64,000 nucleotides of DNA from Nitrospina sp. Lineage in GTDB: Bacteria; Nitrospinota; Nitrospinia; Nitrospinales; VA-1. Both the position numbers and the translations under genes were made by a program. Below, piece after piece: positions 16,426 through 26,418 of this stretch. Positions within the stretch are counted from its first letter, which is position 1. Each line of letters begins with the position of its first letter. Location: assembly GCA_018673915.1 (NCBI GenBank), contig JABHBK010000054.1:62001-126000 (forward strand). The letters are read 5' to 3'. Below the pieces are notes generated by a model. That model did not search any database. It was not told the DNA's origin and saw only the letters and a list, made by a program, of their open reading frames with translations.

Positions 16426-18957
16426 ATGACTTACGGAGTGTTAACTATTTTGCTCGGACTGGTCATTTTTTTAGCCACCAAACTAACTCCAAAGAATCTT
16501 AAGGGCTCGGCTCAGGGGGAGGAAATCAGTCAGGATTCTAAGAAAAAATCTGCACAACAACAAAATAAGGTGGAAACTCCAGAAAACCTTGCTCAATGGG
16601 TTTTGAGTATGGAAAAAGCAAAATCCGATTTGAAGGAGAAATTATGCTCGCCACCCGTTTTTTCCGGATCAAAAATTTTATTCGGCCGCGAATCAGTCCT
16701 CATAGAATTGTTCAACGCCATCAATAAGGGGAAATTACTTATTGAGCTGTACGGCAGACAAGGCGCAGGCAAAACATCGTTGGCCCTGGAAGTGGAAAGG
16801 AAGTACAAATTCAATTTCCAAAATATTAAATTGTATCTGGATTTAGGAGGAGAGGACGGACTTTCTACCAAGGACGCCATGATACAAGTCGTTCTCTCAT
16901 TCCGGCCAACGGTACGTATTCCTGAAAACTTTACCCAGCTAAAAAAGCTCTACCGGAACATGATGGCCAAACGTCAAGGCGTTCTTCTTCTAGATAATGT
17001 CGCTTCGATCGATCAGGTTAAAGAACTGAAACCAACCGGAACCTGTTCCTGGTTGATGATTGTTACAGCAGAAACAAAACTAGGATTAGATGAGGCTCTT
17101 TCCATTGAGGTAGAACCTCTGGAGGTCGAGTCAGCACAGGAATTTTTAGTCGATTGCTCTCTCAGACTGAAACCCAGGGCCCGTGAAATTGCCAAATTAT
17201 GCCGTGGCCTTCCATTGGCTCTCGAATTATGCGGCTTTTTCTTGTCCTCAAAAATGAAGGTGGATCTGGAAGATTTTGTCAACCTGTTCCGCAAGCACCG
17301 GAATAATTCATTGCTGGAAAGATCAGACGAATATGAAGAATCACTTCAAGCGGCGTTCAAAGCAATTTATTTTTCCTTGAATGATAAAGAACAAGCTATT
17401 TTCAATCAGCTAGCTGTCTTTCCCAGTTCCTTTGAATCCCTGGCTTCTTCCCAGGTTTGTGAAGAAAATGGAAATGGTTTAAAATCTTTTGCGAATTATG
17501 GACTGGTCAAAATGGACCCAGTAACAAAACGTTACTTCTTGCACAACTGGGTGAAAAATCAGCTTAAAAATTACCTACCTGCAACTATCGCTAGAGAAGC
17601 AAAATTGAGGCACGCGGCTTATTATCTTCCCGCTCTCGATACAGCCCAGAAAAAAATATTGAAGGGCGGTGATGCTGCCCGCGAAGGTTTCCAATTATTT
17701 CATCGTGAGTGGAGTAACATAAAAGCGGGCCTCAACCAAGTGCGCAAAAACAGTGTCGAAGGAAAAAAAGCGGCGGATCTTTTTAATTCCTATATGATCG
17801 CGGGAGCTGAATTACTTCCTTTACATTACTTTCCCAAAGATTGCCGAAGTTTCTTGGAAGCAGGGTTAAAGGTTTCACAAAGACTAAATAAAAAGGATTT
17901 GGAAGCTCTGAACCTTTTAAACCTTGGCGCATTTCACAATTCTCAAAACAAATATGATGTTGCTGAAGAATGTTTAAAACAAGCTGATCAACTAGCCACC
18001 ACTTTGGAAAACCCACAAATCCGAGGACAAATTTTTAATGAAATGGCCCGATTGTACCTGGCCAAAAATATGACCGAGGAAAGCATAAATATACTTTTGA
18101 AAAAAAAGAAACTTTGTCAGGAACATAAAGTTGAGGTGGATGAAGAAATCAGCGCGTTGAGGTTGGGCCTCGCTTATGAACAGAAGGGTGAATTTGATAA
18201 AGCTATCCTTGTGTTGAAAGAGGGAAAAAGAAAAGCAAAAGAGGCCGGAAACAGTTCCTGCATGGGAGCTCTGCTCCGACATCTTGGGTTCTGTCTGGGT
18301 GAAGTTAACGATATCACCAACGCGGAAGATTATTTTGAGGCTAGCCTTCTATTGGCCCGCGGCTTAGGCAAAAGAAAGGAAGAGCTGGATATTCTTCTTA
18401 GGTGCGGAGAGATATATGTGAAGTCAAAGGATTTTGAACAAGCTTTAAACCTGCTCAAAGAAGGACTGGAGTTGGCGGAAAATTACCATGACAAAAGGCA
18501 TGAAGGACTATTTTTTATAAAAATAGGAGACACTTATTCACTCATGCAGGAAAAGCAAAATGCTATGGAAAACTATATGAAAGCCCTGGGTCCACTTAAA
18601 AAAGCCAAGGAAATGATTCTGGTCGACGAAATTAACCGAAAATTGAATCACTCCTTTGAACTGACTGAAGAGAATGAGGGTTCCACTGAGTCTAAAAAAG
18701 TCATTCGCCCCATTCAAAAACCCAGTCGAGGTAAAGGCCTTGGCCTGGTGCAATCCAAAACGAATGAATTTATCCAGCGTGGGGATAACAATATGATTTC
18801 TTACTACATAGGAAGTATTGAAGAAATCTTTAAAACTTACCAACTGGATGTCAATGAAACCACGACCCGCGAAAGTCTGTTGGGGTTACTGGGTACACTT
18901 CGCGAAAATAATTATCACTCCTGCGCCACTATATTAAAAAATAAATTCAGCCTCTAA
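16426..18957 (+). CDS. Membrane-anchored NB-ARC/TPR STAND ATPase, paralogue 1
   Basis: 843 residues. Order: one N-terminal TM helix (3-19), a charged low-complexity linker (20-75), an NB-ARC NTPase, a winged-helix-like region, and TPRs (about 470-720). NB-ARC landmarks are LFGRE (86-90), P-loop GRQGAGKTS (110-118), Walker B VLLLDN (186-191), GLPLAL (261-266) and an MHD-like FLHNW. EWSNIKAGL then marks the link to the TPRs. A C-terminal extension (about 735-843) has no TPR pattern and is absent from paralogue 2 (46291-48657). STAND proteins are ligand-triggered ATPase switches, many in signalling or phage defence. No enzymatic effector domain is visible. Confidence 0.8.
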   Translation: MTYGVLTILLGLVIFLATKLTPKNLKGSAQGEEISQDSKKKSAQQQNKVETPENLAQWVLSMEKAKSDLKEKLCSPPVFSGSKILFGRESVLIELFNAINKGKLLIELYGRQGAGKTSLALEVERKYKFNFQNIKLYLDLGGEDGLSTKDAMIQVVLSFRPTVRIPENFTQLKKLYRNMMAKRQGVLLLDNVASIDQVKELKPTGTCSWLMIVTAETKLGLDEALSIEVEPLEVESAQEFLVDCSLRLKPRAREIAKLCRGLPLALELCGFFLSSKMKVDLEDFVNLFRKHRNNSLLERSDEYEESLQAAFKAIYFSLNDKEQAIFNQLAVFPSSFESLASSQVCEENGNGLKSFANYGLVKMDPVTKRYFLHNWVKNQLKNYLPATIAREAKLRHAAYYLPALDTAQKKILKGGDAAREGFQLFHREWSNIKAGLNQVRKNSVEGKKAADLFNSYMIAGAELLPLHYFPKDCRSFLEAGLKVSQRLNKKDLEALNLLNLGAFHNSQNKYDVAEECLKQADQLATTLENPQIRGQIFNEMARLYLAKNMTEESINILLKKKKLCQEHKVEVDEEISALRLGLAYEQKGEFDKAILVLKEGKRKAKEAGNSSCMGALLRHLGFCLGEVNDITNAEDYFEASLLLARGLGKRKEELDILLRCGEIYVKSKDFEQALNLLKEGLELAENYHDKRHEGLFFIKIGDTYSLMQEKQNAMENYMKALGPLKKAKEMILVDEINRKLNHSFELTEENEGSTESKKVIRPIQKPSRGKGLGLVQSKTNEFIQRGDNNMISYYIGSIEEIFKTYQLDVNETTTRESLLGLLGTLRENNYHSCATILKNKFSL

Positions 18958-19030
18958 ACTGCCTTATGTTGCGGAGATGCAATGAGCGCGTGCTATTTTT
19001 CCTCGACTTGATGAGTACCGCTAGCCTTCC
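18958..19030. repeat. Dispersed hairpin repeat (copy 5), between convergent genes
   Basis: It contains GATGCAATGAGCGCGTGC, TTTTCCTCGACTTGATGAG and CTTCCCCTGTGGG, matching the GCAATGAG and CTCGGCTTGATGAG words of the family. The last codons of the FabI-like gene (ending PTGEG) fall inside the element. Confidence 0.65.
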
Positions 19031-19821
19031 CCTGTGGGTTTAATCAATTTCTGATCAAAATAGTTAGTAGACATTCCTGCATCAAGAACCAGACCCTGGG
19101 CGTTGATACCACTGGAGCGTTCACTCAATAAAAATACTGCGGCATTAGCCGCTTCCTGGGTCGTCAGGCCTTTTTTTCTTAATGTGGCTTTTTCGGCGTG
19201 CAGGTAGGAGTCGATATAGCCCGGTATGCCAGCTGATGCCGATGTCTTAAGTAAACCGGGATTGATGGAGTTAAATCGAATCTGTGAAAATGCGCTGAAC
19301 GACTTTGCCAGGAAACAGAGGGTGGAGTCGAGGGCTGCCTTTGCCGGGGCCATGTACCCGTAGTTTTCCGCTGCCATCCGTGTGGTAGAGATTGATACGG
19401 TAACAATAGAAGCCCGTTGATCCAACAACTCTTTAAAAGCGTTAGCAAGATTGATCAGGGAATAACAACTGATATCTATAGACTGGAGAAAATCCTTTTT
19501 CGGCGTTTCATGAAAGGGCTTCCAGCCCTGAGAATAATTTGCAAAAGCTATGGAATGAACAAATCCATGCAAAACTTTACAGTGTTGAGAAACCTCTGTC
19601 TTTAATCGTTCAACTTCTTCCTCTTTTTCCACATCGCAGACGAAAACCATTTTACCTGCGAGCAGCTTTTCCAACGACTTTTTGCGGTCATCGGAGCGAA
19701 CGCTGTAGATGACTTTTGCGCCTTCTTCTTCCAGAGTTTTCGCGATATGCCAGGCAATACTTTTTTTGTTTGCCACTCCAGTCACAAGAATATTTTTATT
19801 TTTTAGATTAAGAAAACTCAT
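19021..19821 (-). CDS. FabI-type enoyl-ACP reductase (SDR)
   Basis: 266-residue short-chain dehydrogenase closest to FabI. It has the N-terminal NAD(P) site [17 protein letters not shown] (11-27) and the FabI-style spaced active site Tyr154-x6-Lys161 in [22 protein letters not shown] and a C-terminal GQGLVLDAG-like strand follow. It would reduce enoyl-ACP at the end of each elongation cycle. It is the last gene of the minus-strand acyl cluster (ketosynthase to FabI), so it may be pathway-specific rather than the housekeeping enzyme. The gene end is embedded in a dispersed repeat. Confidence 0.85.
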   Translation of the reverse strand: MSFLNLKNKNILVTGVANKKSIAWHIAKTLEEEGAKVIYSVRSDDRKKSLEKLLAGKMVFVCDVEKEEEVERLKTEVSQHCKVLHGFVHSIAFANYSQGWKPFHETPKKDFLQSIDISCYSLINLANAFKELLDQRASIVTVSISTTRMAAENYGYMAPAKAALDSTLCFLAKSFSAFSQIRFNSINPGLLKTSASAGIPGYIDSYLHAEKATLRKKGLTTQEAANAAVFLLSERSSGINAQGLVLDAGMSTNYFDQKLIKPTGEG

Positions 19822-19845
19822 TTTTTGTTCGCCTTATAAAGTTAT

Positions 19846-19909
19846 TACCCCTTCTGGGCACGAAGGCTAATGAAAAGTATAACGTGCCCATGCCAGCGGA
19901 GGCTCTCCG
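19846..19909. repeat. Dispersed repeat, ATGAAGGCTAATGAAGG-type module (copy 6)
   Basis: TACCCCTTCTGGGCACGAAG, GCTAATGAAAAGTATAAC (19846-19883) aligns with the module at 9091 and, inverted, 55887. AGCGGAGGCTCTCCGCT follows, another hairpin (GCGGAG-GCT-CTCCGC). It fills the FabZ-FabI spacer, so the downstream gene is read through it. Confidence 0.75.
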
Positions 19910-20329
19910 CTATTTTGTTTCCTCAACCAGCATGGCAGTAAACTCAAGAGTCACGGCAGTTTTACCATTTACGGTGGCTTTTCCTGTCATATAAGCCGCG
20001 GTACTAACCAGATCTTTAAGGGTCACTTCAATCTCCATCGTATCTCCCGGATGGACGGCATGCTTGAGTTTGATGTTATTGACTCGTGTGAGAACTGGAA
20101 TTCGGCCTTTGCTGGCAATACGCTTCCCCATCATGATTGCCCCGGCTTGGAAAATGGCCTCAAAGATCAATACTCCCGGCATTATTGGATTACCGGGATA
20201 ATGTCCTGCGAAGAAAGGTTCTTTTGGATCGATCTTTTTTTCTGTTTTTATTGTGTTGTCACTTTCTTCAAGCACCCGGTCGACAAACAAAAATGGCGGG
20301 CGATGGGGAATGTATTGAAGAAAGTCCAT
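19910..20329 (-). CDS. 3-hydroxyacyl-ACP dehydratase, FabZ type
   Basis: 139 residues, single hotdog fold. It has the N-terminal HRPPFLFVDRV and the active-site segment FAGHYPGNPIMPGVLIFEAI with catalytic His43 and Glu57. It dehydrates beta-hydroxyacyl-ACP. It starts one base before the FabG stop, so the two are tightly coupled. It may serve the dedicated acyl cluster; whether the genome has another fabZ near lpxA cannot be seen here. Confidence 0.92.
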   Translation of the reverse strand: MDFLQYIPHRPPFLFVDRVLEESDNTIKTEKKIDPKEPFFAGHYPGNPIMPGVLIFEAIFQAGAIMMGKRIASKGRIPVLTRVNNIKLKHAVHPGDTMEIEVTLKDLVSTAAYMTGKATVNGKTAVTLEFTAMLVEETK

Positions 20330-20330
20330 T

Positions 20331-21074
20331 TTACAGTCCCCCGGTTACCTCTAACACCGAACCGGTGATATAAGAAGATTCTTTTGAGGCCAGAAACAGC
20401 ACCGGATAGGTTACATCTTGTGTAGTTCCGAAACGTTTGAGGGGAATTTGCTTTTTATAAGCATCTTTTTGCTCGTCAGGTAAATCAGCAATGAAATCAG
20501 TATCAATAAAACCGGGAGAAACGCAATTGACCGTAATTTTTCTGCTGGCAACTTCTTTGGAAAGGGATTTTACGAGGGCAACTTGTCCCGCCTTTGAAGC
20601 AGCGTAATTGGCCTGACCTGCAAAACCAAATTTTCCAATGGGAGAGGTTAGAGCAATGATGCGGCCATATTTTTGCCTCATCATATATTGCACCGCTAAC
20701 TTACATAAATTAAAAGTTCCTGTCAGGTTGGTGTTTATGACATTGTTCCAATCCTCTGCTTTCATCATACCTACGATGGAATCTACGCGAATTCCTGAGC
20801 TTATGACAACAACTTGAAAAACTCCGTGTTTGGATTCGACATCTTTATAAAAGATTTCTACTGCCTCATAATTAGCGACATCGAATTTATAGATATCAAG
20901 ACATTCAGCATGTGCAGAGTTTGCGTCCTCAAACTTTTTAGCCTCATCGTCATTACTCCGGTATGCAGCAATGACTTTCGCCCCGGCTTTGAGAAATGCC
21001 TCAGAGATGGCCCGACCTATGCCGCGCGTACCGCCTGTAACCAGGACAGTCTGTCCTTTAAAATCAAATTCCAT
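20331..21074 (-). CDS. 3-oxoacyl-ACP reductase, FabG type (SDR)
   Basis: 247 residues, classical SDR. It has TGGTRGIG (13-20) for the NADP dinucleotide and a catalytic Ser144, Tyr157, Lys161 (YAASK). The C-terminal GSVLEVTGGL is typical of FabG. The usual NNAG motif after strand beta-4 is replaced by SSG in VVVISSGIRV (88-97), a departure from housekeeping FabG that suggests a specialised paralogue. It lies between the flavoprotein genes and FabZ in the minus-strand acyl cluster. Confidence 0.9.
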   Translation of the reverse strand: MEFDFKGQTVLVTGGTRGIGRAISEAFLKAGAKVIAAYRSNDDEAKKFEDANSAHAECLDIYKFDVANYEAVEIFYKDVESKHGVFQVVVISSGIRVDSIVGMMKAEDWNNVINTNLTGTFNLCKLAVQYMMRQKYGRIIALTSPIGKFGFAGQANYAASKAGQVALVKSLSKEVASRKITVNCVSPGFIDTDFIADLPDEQKDAYKKQIPLKRFGTTQDVTYPVLFLASKESSYITGSVLEVTGGL

Positions 21075-21140
21075 TTCGCTATGTTAAATGAATTTTAAGT
21101 GAGAAGAAAGGGGAAGGGTTGAAAAAGCTGTCAATTTGGC

Positions 21141-22601
21141 TCAAGCCGAGGCGGTCACCAGGTTGGGACTTAATTGTCGCAGGAATTTGTCGGTTTCGTT
21201 AGCGACAATAACCCCATAGTTTGCCGCTCCCAACCAGCCCGACATGATAATTCCCACTGAACCAGCATGAAACAATCCGTTAATTTGATTGGGAAGGTCG
21301 CGGCTTACTTTTAGCCCTTCAAATTTGGTTCCAAACGAGGTGCCCGATGGGTGTAAGGTATAGCGCTTGAAAGTTTTGGGTGTTGAGGCTTCCACATGGT
21401 CCACTTTCTTGCGAATGCCCGGAACATATTTTTCCAGCGCATCGAGGGTGTTTTGCTCCAAAACACGTTTGTCGTGCCGGTATTGAGATTCGCTCAAGTT
21501 GGCCCAGTCCTGATACCGTGCATTGGTGGAAGAAACTATGGAATAACGATTTGTTCCTGGGCGGATTTCCGGATAATAAAAGGAGAATGTGCGACTGGTG
21601 ATGTCTTTACTCAAAATTTTATCTGTGCAGTATTCGTCCGCCTCAGACGAAAAGAGCAAATCGCCCACATGGGGTACCGTTTCCCCTTTTTTGATTCCCA
21701 TATAAACTTGGCAACTGGAATTATTGAGCCGGACTTTTTTGACCTCCTCGATAAATTCGGGATCAAAATGTTCCTCGCCTGTCAGTTGTTCGATAGTTGT
21801 CAACAAGTTTGAATTTGAAAGAACGGAGCGGCACTGGATGTCCTGTCCGTTGATGCGCACTCCCTGCACTGTTTTATCATCCACATAAATTTTTTCGACC
21901 ATACAGTGGGTGCGAATATCCACGCCGTTTCGCAAAAGCTCTTGCTTCATTTCCTTGATCAGGTGATCCGTACCGCCCTGATAGGTAAAAACCCCTTTGT
22001 CCATGAAGTTGGAAAAAACAATGCCGTATGTCAGTGCCGGATCATCCAGAGTAGAACCGTTGGCATAGGTGATGGGTTCCATGAGGAAGCGCCAGACATC
22101 GGTACGACCCGGAAAAAACTTTTCAAAAAGTTCCCGTGTGGTCATAACGAGGTCATCATAAAAATTCATGCCCCGGGCAGTCACAAAGAATTCATCAATC
22201 ACTTCTTTCATGATGCCAAAACGCTCGCGCAGAATATGCGTAAAATCTATCTTGTCGAATGAAGTGTTGACGGAAAACTGAGGATTATCGAAACGTACAT
22301 TTTTTAACTGGACGACTCTTTGAGAAATGTCCTGAGTCCAATATTTTCGCAGAGTTTTAATCATCCCGCAGGGGAACCCGTGCAGGGAAATATCCATGAT
22401 GTGTCCACCCTTGCGTTTGAACCAGGTAGCCATACCGCCCATATTGTAATGGTGCTCGGCCAGCAAAACCTTATGTCCCATTTTCGCCAGCAGATTGGCA
22501 GAGGTCATACCTGCCAGACCACTTCCAATTACGACCGTGTCGTAAGCGGACAAGACACCTTTTAACCAATCTCTTGGTGGTTTGTTTGGGGGTTTATTCA
22601 T
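21141..22601 (-). CDS. CrtI/CrtISO-like FAD-dependent oxidoreductase 2
   Basis: 486 residues. The Rossmann FAD site [17 protein letters not shown] (about 23-39) is followed by [17 protein letters not shown], the phytoene desaturase / carotenoid isomerase / retinol saturase family pattern. The C-terminal [22 protein letters not shown] is the second family FAD motif. It carries about 20 residues before the fold. Such enzymes desaturate, saturate or isomerise polyenes. No carotenoid genes (crtB, crtE, crtY) adjoin it. Instead it sits between a second homologue and FabG/FabZ/FabI, which suggests action on an ACP-bound or lipid acyl chain. Substrate unknown. Confidence 0.85.
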   Translation of the reverse strand: MNKPPNKPPRDWLKGVLSAYDTVVIGSGLAGMTSANLLAKMGHKVLLAEHHYNMGGMATWFKRKGGHIMDISLHGFPCGMIKTLRKYWTQDISQRVVQLKNVRFDNPQFSVNTSFDKIDFTHILRERFGIMKEVIDEFFVTARGMNFYDDLVMTTRELFEKFFPGRTDVWRFLMEPITYANGSTLDDPALTYGIVFSNFMDKGVFTYQGGTDHLIKEMKQELLRNGVDIRTHCMVEKIYVDDKTVQGVRINGQDIQCRSVLSNSNLLTTIEQLTGEEHFDPEFIEEVKKVRLNNSSCQVYMGIKKGETVPHVGDLLFSSEADEYCTDKILSKDITSRTFSFYYPEIRPGTNRYSIVSSTNARYQDWANLSESQYRHDKRVLEQNTLDALEKYVPGIRKKVDHVEASTPKTFKRYTLHPSGTSFGTKFEGLKVSRDLPNQINGLFHAGSVGIIMSGWLGAANYGVIVANETDKFLRQLSPNLVTASA

Positions 22602-22628
22602 TAGTTTTAAGTGATCGCTAAGTGCCTA

Positions 22629-24011
22629 TTATTTTAATAAATGGAGGTTAGCCATTGATATTCCACTTAACGTGGCTCCAATAATACCTAAAAAACCCTG
22701 ATCTGTCCCACAAATAAACAGGTTATTAACAGGGGTTATTCCATTTTTAATTTTCTTTGGTGACCCATAAACAGCCCCATTAATATGGCCTGTATATTTT
22801 TTGATGGTCTTAGGCGTAAACGAGTCTAAAAATACCACATTCTCGCTAAAATCGGGGAAAAATGTAAATAATGCCTCCAAAGCCCTGGCTCGCCATGCCT
22901 TTTTGGCCGATATATAATCTTTTCTGGGCAGGCTGTCCCATTTCCCAAAACTGGCGAGATTAGTCAGCCTAATTAATCCATCATCAAGGGGTTCCGGGTA
23001 TTTAAAATTATTGCTGCAACACAATACTCCGCTGGAAATATCGATCAAATCGCCCGGAACCTTGTAATCAAATCGGGGCTGAGTGGAAAAAAACACAATG
23101 CTTTTATCGTAACCTAAATCCCTTGGCTCGCGGTCGACCACAAAAAGAGATTCCATAAACGACACCTGGCCCGTATCGCACTCACCCGCTTCTGCAATCT
23201 CCGGTTGGCACCGGTTCAGCGTTTCAACATAACCCATGGAAGAAAGTACCGTCTCGGTTTCTAATTCTTCCTCATTTTCAAGAGTCACAGAATAAACCGT
23301 TCCCTGTTTAGCGTTGATGGTTTTTATCCCGTTTCCCATCTTCAGCTCACCGCCCAGATTCTTGAACTTTTCAGCCATAAGATTCAGGATATAGTGCATT
23401 CCTCCCTGCGGCTTTGAAAAACCTTCTACAAAAATGCTCTTGAACATGATGACAAACTGGTAAAAATCCATATCCCCTTCACGCGCATTGCCGTAATACA
23501 TCAGAGGGCAAAACAACATGTCGATCAACACCGGATCGTTGATGAAAGATTCCAAAACAGGTCGGGATAAAAGAGGAACGCTATCGTCAAGATTCAACTC
23601 GTCAAAAGAAAGAATCTTTTCCACCAGCTTGTTGAACCCATCGATTTGATGGGGGAATTGTTCCGCCACCTCTTGCCGCATAAACTCAAAGTCATTGGTA
23701 AATCGAAGAGAGTTCTCGGGAAAGCGTATCTCCGAAATCTCTTGCTGGCACAGGCGGAAGTCATCATGGCTGAAACGCAATTGCTTAAGAAGCTTGCCCA
23801 ACGGGGAGGAACGGACTCCTTTCGCGGTGAAATTGGTCATCGCGTGGAGGCCAACATCGAAGGTGCGATTCTTTCTTACATAAAAAGAGTTCAGTCCACC
23901 AAGCTCAACATGCTTTTCAACAATGCAGACCTTTTTATCAAACATGGCAAGACGGATGCCAGCGGCCAGTCCCGATAAACCCGCACCTATAACAATCGTG
24001 TCGTAACGCAT
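22629..24011 (-). CDS. CrtI/CrtISO-like FAD-dependent oxidoreductase 1
   Basis: 460 residues with VIGAGLSGLAAGIRLA (7-22), VCIVEKHVELGGLNSF (28-43) and a C-terminal family motif NNLFICGTDQGFLGIIG. It is a homologue of the next gene but clearly diverged from it, so not a recent duplication. It lies between the ACP and the second flavoprotein in the same direction, with 27 bases separating the two flavoproteins. Two consecutive CrtI-like enzymes in a fatty-acid-type gene set recall the ladderane-type clusters of anammox bacteria; this is a resemblance only. Confidence 0.85.
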   Translation of the reverse strand: MRYDTIVIGAGLSGLAAGIRLAMFDKKVCIVEKHVELGGLNSFYVRKNRTFDVGLHAMTNFTAKGVRSSPLGKLLKQLRFSHDDFRLCQQEISEIRFPENSLRFTNDFEFMRQEVAEQFPHQIDGFNKLVEKILSFDELNLDDSVPLLSRPVLESFINDPVLIDMLFCPLMYYGNAREGDMDFYQFVIMFKSIFVEGFSKPQGGMHYILNLMAEKFKNLGGELKMGNGIKTINAKQGTVYSVTLENEEELETETVLSSMGYVETLNRCQPEIAEAGECDTGQVSFMESLFVVDREPRDLGYDKSIVFFSTQPRFDYKVPGDLIDISSGVLCCSNNFKYPEPLDDGLIRLTNLASFGKWDSLPRKDYISAKKAWRARALEALFTFFPDFSENVVFLDSFTPKTIKKYTGHINGAVYGSPKKIKNGITPVNNLFICGTDQGFLGIIGATLSGISMANLHLLK

Positions 24012-24033
24012 AGCCTGATTATACTACTGGATG

Positions 24034-24115
24034 CCAGCGCGACGCTGGACCCAATGAGCCATTTTTTATCTGACGAACAAAGGGTCCAAAATGCCATTGT
24101 CCTTCTGCTAAAGGA
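24034..24115. repeat. Dispersed hairpin repeat (copy 7)
   Basis: The CCAGCGCGACGCTGGACCCA hairpin module at 24034-24053 is followed by ATGAGCC. It is the same as the modules at 26424 and (inverted) 12656 and 7244, with changes confined mainly to the loop. It lies in the ACP-flavoprotein spacer. Confidence 0.8.
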
Positions 24116-24169
24116 CTTAATTTTTTTTGTAGGGTCTGTAGATTTGGAGTCAAAAAGGGAGGTGGAAAC

Positions 24170-24436
24170 CTAACTGGCCAGTGGCCGGTCTTTTAGTAGG
24201 GGCGTGAGATACGAAACACAACCGGCCATCGTTGCCAGATGTTCGTAATCTTTTTCAGGCACTTCAATATTGAAGCGTTTTCTCAGCTCCATAACGATAT
24301 CAAGAAAATCCATGGAATCCAGATCAATCTGGTCCCTCAGCTTAGTATTGTCGTCAATGGAACTGATATCCTCATCCGGTGCAATATCGGCGAGGATGTT
24401 CAGTATAATTTGTCTTACTTCGTCAATGGTCATCAC
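24170..24436 (-). CDS. Acyl carrier protein
   Basis: 88 residues, acidic, with the phosphopantetheine attachment motif LDSMDFLDIVMEL (Ser40). The signature is DSMD rather than the DSLD of housekeeping AcpP, and the C-terminus (GCVSYLTPLLKDRPLAS) is longer. It probably belongs to the dedicated ketosynthase/FabG/FabZ/FabI cluster in which it sits. It lies downstream of the ketosynthase with a repeat-bearing spacer of about 240 bases. Confidence 0.9.
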   Translation of the reverse strand: MMTIDEVRQIILNILADIAPDEDISSIDDNTKLRDQIDLDSMDFLDIVMELRKRFNIEVPEKDYEHLATMAGCVSYLTPLLKDRPLAS

Positions 24437-24584
24437 TTTTCTCCAAATCTCCTTATAGCCCTGATTTTAATAGAAGATAGGGCAGAATTCAACAATAATT
24501 TCTCTGACCCCGCCCGCCGGGAATAGGGCTAAAAAGGGGTTGTTTTCATGTCATCCTGAGGCTTGTGACATCCTCTTCCTAAAA

Positions 24585-24665
24585 TTTCGTGCCTCGAAGG
24601 GGGGGGTATTACTTATCTGTGGTTAAAAAGCTCTCAATGGCTTATTCAGCCGAGAGGACGATGGT
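24585..24665. repeat. Dispersed repeat (copy 8) in the ketosynthase-ACP spacer
   Basis: TTTCGTGCCTCGAAGGGGGG then TTATTCAGCCGAGAGGA resembles copy 15 at 55851 (TCGTGCCCCGAAGGGGTAAA, then CTCGGCTTG), with divergence. It is a weaker family member. Confidence 0.5.
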
Positions 24666-24678
24666 TCGCAAAATGCAG

Positions 24679-25932
24679 CTATTGCAAGCCGCCAGCAGAG
24701 GGATTCCGCACAATTAAGACGGAATTGATGCCGAACATGCCGAAGGAGTTGTTCATAATATATTCCACGGAAGGGAGTTTTTCCGGTTTGTTTGCGACCA
24801 GATTATTCAGGGCACATTCCGGGTCGAGGTCGTCCAAGTTGATGGTGGGGTGGACCATGAGGTCATCGAATGCTGGCAGGTTACCGGAAAGTTCCAGCGT
24901 ACCTGCCGCACCCATAGTATGACCGATGAAACTTTTTGTGTTATTGATCCGAGTTTTACTGTCGTTACCAAAAACTTCGCGGATGGCTTTGGTTTCCTGA
25001 ATGTCTCCCATTTGCGTTGCCGTTGCATGGGCGTTAAGGATATCGATGTCACCCGGCTTGAGTCCGGCCCGGTCTAACGCCAGCCGTATACACTGAGCCT
25101 GTCTACCCGGATCGGGCAAGATGAAATCGACGGCATCGGAGTTCATGGCGTAGCCAACAATCTCTCCATATATTTTTGCGCCGCGTTTTTGCGCATCGGA
25201 TAACCGTTCCAGAGTGTAAACGGCTCCTCCTTCTGAGCAAACAATGCCGTTGCGGTTTTTATCAAATGGACGGCTGGCTTTCGTCGGGTCTTCATGTTCT
25301 GCCAAAGCCCCTTCACTTTTAAAACTGGCAAATATTCCGAATGTATGAATACTCTCGGATACCCCACCTGCCAAAGCAAGGTCGACCTCTCCCAACCTTA
25401 ACATCTGCAAACCCTGGATGACCCCCATATTACCGGCAGCGCAGGCTGCCCCAATGGTGTAATGGGGACCGGTGATTTTCATGTTCAACGTTACTTCGCC
25501 CGCCGGGTTGTTGGAAACCGTACGGGGATTATGATGGTGCGACCAGAATTTGGTATCGTAGTCATATTGGCTGATGTTATAAACCTCGTTCTCGGTTTCG
25601 ACATTGCCATGCTCGGTCACCCCCAGATAGACTCCCACTCTGGAACGGTCAATCGTTTCCAGATCGATTCCGGCATCGGCAATGGCTTCTTGCGAACAGT
25701 AGATGGCGACAGACCCAACCCGAGTACCGCGACGGCGTTCTTTTTTCTTCTGGTATTTAAGCTCATCAAAATCACAGACTCCCGCATGCACCGTGCCCAT
25801 ATACCGGGTCTCGAAGTTTTGTACTCCCGAAATTCCGTTTAACAGGTTTTGACGAAACTCTTTCAGGTTGTTGCCATTTGGGGCGGTCAAGCCTATCCCT
25901 GTGATGACGATGCGTTCGTTAAGATCGGTCAT
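24679..25932 (-). CDS. Beta-ketoacyl-ACP synthase, KAS II type
   Basis: 417 residues with the Cys-His-His triad: Cys164 in [10 protein letters not shown], His302 in [11 protein letters not shown], His338 in [11 protein letters not shown]. It condenses malonyl-ACP with an acyl-ACP. A second ketosynthase lies at 62485-63735. The placement at the head of the cluster (then ACP, two CrtI-like enzymes, FabG, FabZ, FabI) suggests a dedicated synthase. Its 5' end overlaps the ispF stop by 14 bases, linking the cluster to the MEP-pathway operon. Confidence 0.92.
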   Translation of the reverse strand: MTDLNERIVITGIGLTAPNGNNLKEFRQNLLNGISGVQNFETRYMGTVHAGVCDFDELKYQKKKERRRGTRVGSVAIYCSQEAIADAGIDLETIDRSRVGVYLGVTEHGNVETENEVYNISQYDYDTKFWSHHHNPRTVSNNPAGEVTLNMKITGPHYTIGAACAAGNMGVIQGLQMLRLGEVDLALAGGVSESIHTFGIFASFKSEGALAEHEDPTKASRPFDKNRNGIVCSEGGAVYTLERLSDAQKRGAKIYGEIVGYAMNSDAVDFILPDPGRQAQCIRLALDRAGLKPGDIDILNAHATATQMGDIQETKAIREVFGNDSKTRINNTKSFIGHTMGAAGTLELSGNLPAFDDLMVHPTINLDDLDPECALNNLVANKPEKLPSVEYIMNNSFGMFGINSVLIVRNPSAGGLQ

Positions 25933-26416
25933 TTTTTACCAGCAAGGCGACCGCATAAGCGGCGATGCCTTCTTCCCGCCCGGCAAAACCGAGCTTTTCT
26001 GTTGTGGTGGCTTTAATATTTATCTGATCCGTTTCAACATCAAGTGCCAAGGCAATATTTTTTTTCATTTCCGGAAGATGAGGGGCCAGCTTAGGTTTTT
26101 GAGCAACAATTACAGAATCGACATTGGCAATTTGAAAACCCTTTTCCCGACACATGCGCATGACCTCTTTGAGTAATAGCAGGCTGGAAATTCCCTTCCA
26201 CTTCGCATCGGTGTCAGGAAAGTATGCACCGATATCTCCTGCCCCCAATGCACCCAACAGAGCATCGCACAAAGCATGCGCCAAAGCATCAGCATCGGAG
26301 TGTCCGTCCAATCCCATCGAATGCGGAACATCTACCCCGCCCAGGATGAGTTTTCTCCCCTCAACCAGTCGGTGCACATCATAACCATTGCCAATGCGAA
26401 TATCAGATAAATTCAT
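25919..26416 (-). CDS. ispF: 2-C-methyl-D-erythritol 2,4-cyclodiphosphate synthase
   Basis: MEP-pathway cyclase that makes MEcPP from CDP-ME-2-phosphate. 165 residues with GYDVHRL (11-17, metal-binding Asp13 and His15), [21 protein letters not shown], and the C-terminal [19 protein letters not shown]. It overlaps the downstream ketosynthase start. It lies near dxr on the same strand, with a dispersed repeat in the gap. Confidence 0.97.
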   Translation of the reverse strand: MNLSDIRIGNGYDVHRLVEGRKLILGGVDVPHSMGLDGHSDADALAHALCDALLGALGAGDIGAYFPDTDAKWKGISSLLLLKEVMRMCREKGFQIANVDSVIVAQKPKLAPHLPEMKKNIALALDVETDQINIKATTTEKLGFAGREEGIAAYAVALLVKNDRS

Positions 26417-26418
26417 TT

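Noticed and set aside
16313-16429. 38-codon open frame before NB-ARC gene 1
   Set aside because: It overlaps the next ATG (TCATGA) and has one hydrophobic stretch. It could be a leader peptide, but nothing confirms translation.
21906-22262. Long open frame antisense to the flavoprotein gene
   Set aside because: It is a shadow of the real CrtI-like gene on the other strand, whose protein has both FAD motifs. The antisense protein has no family pattern.
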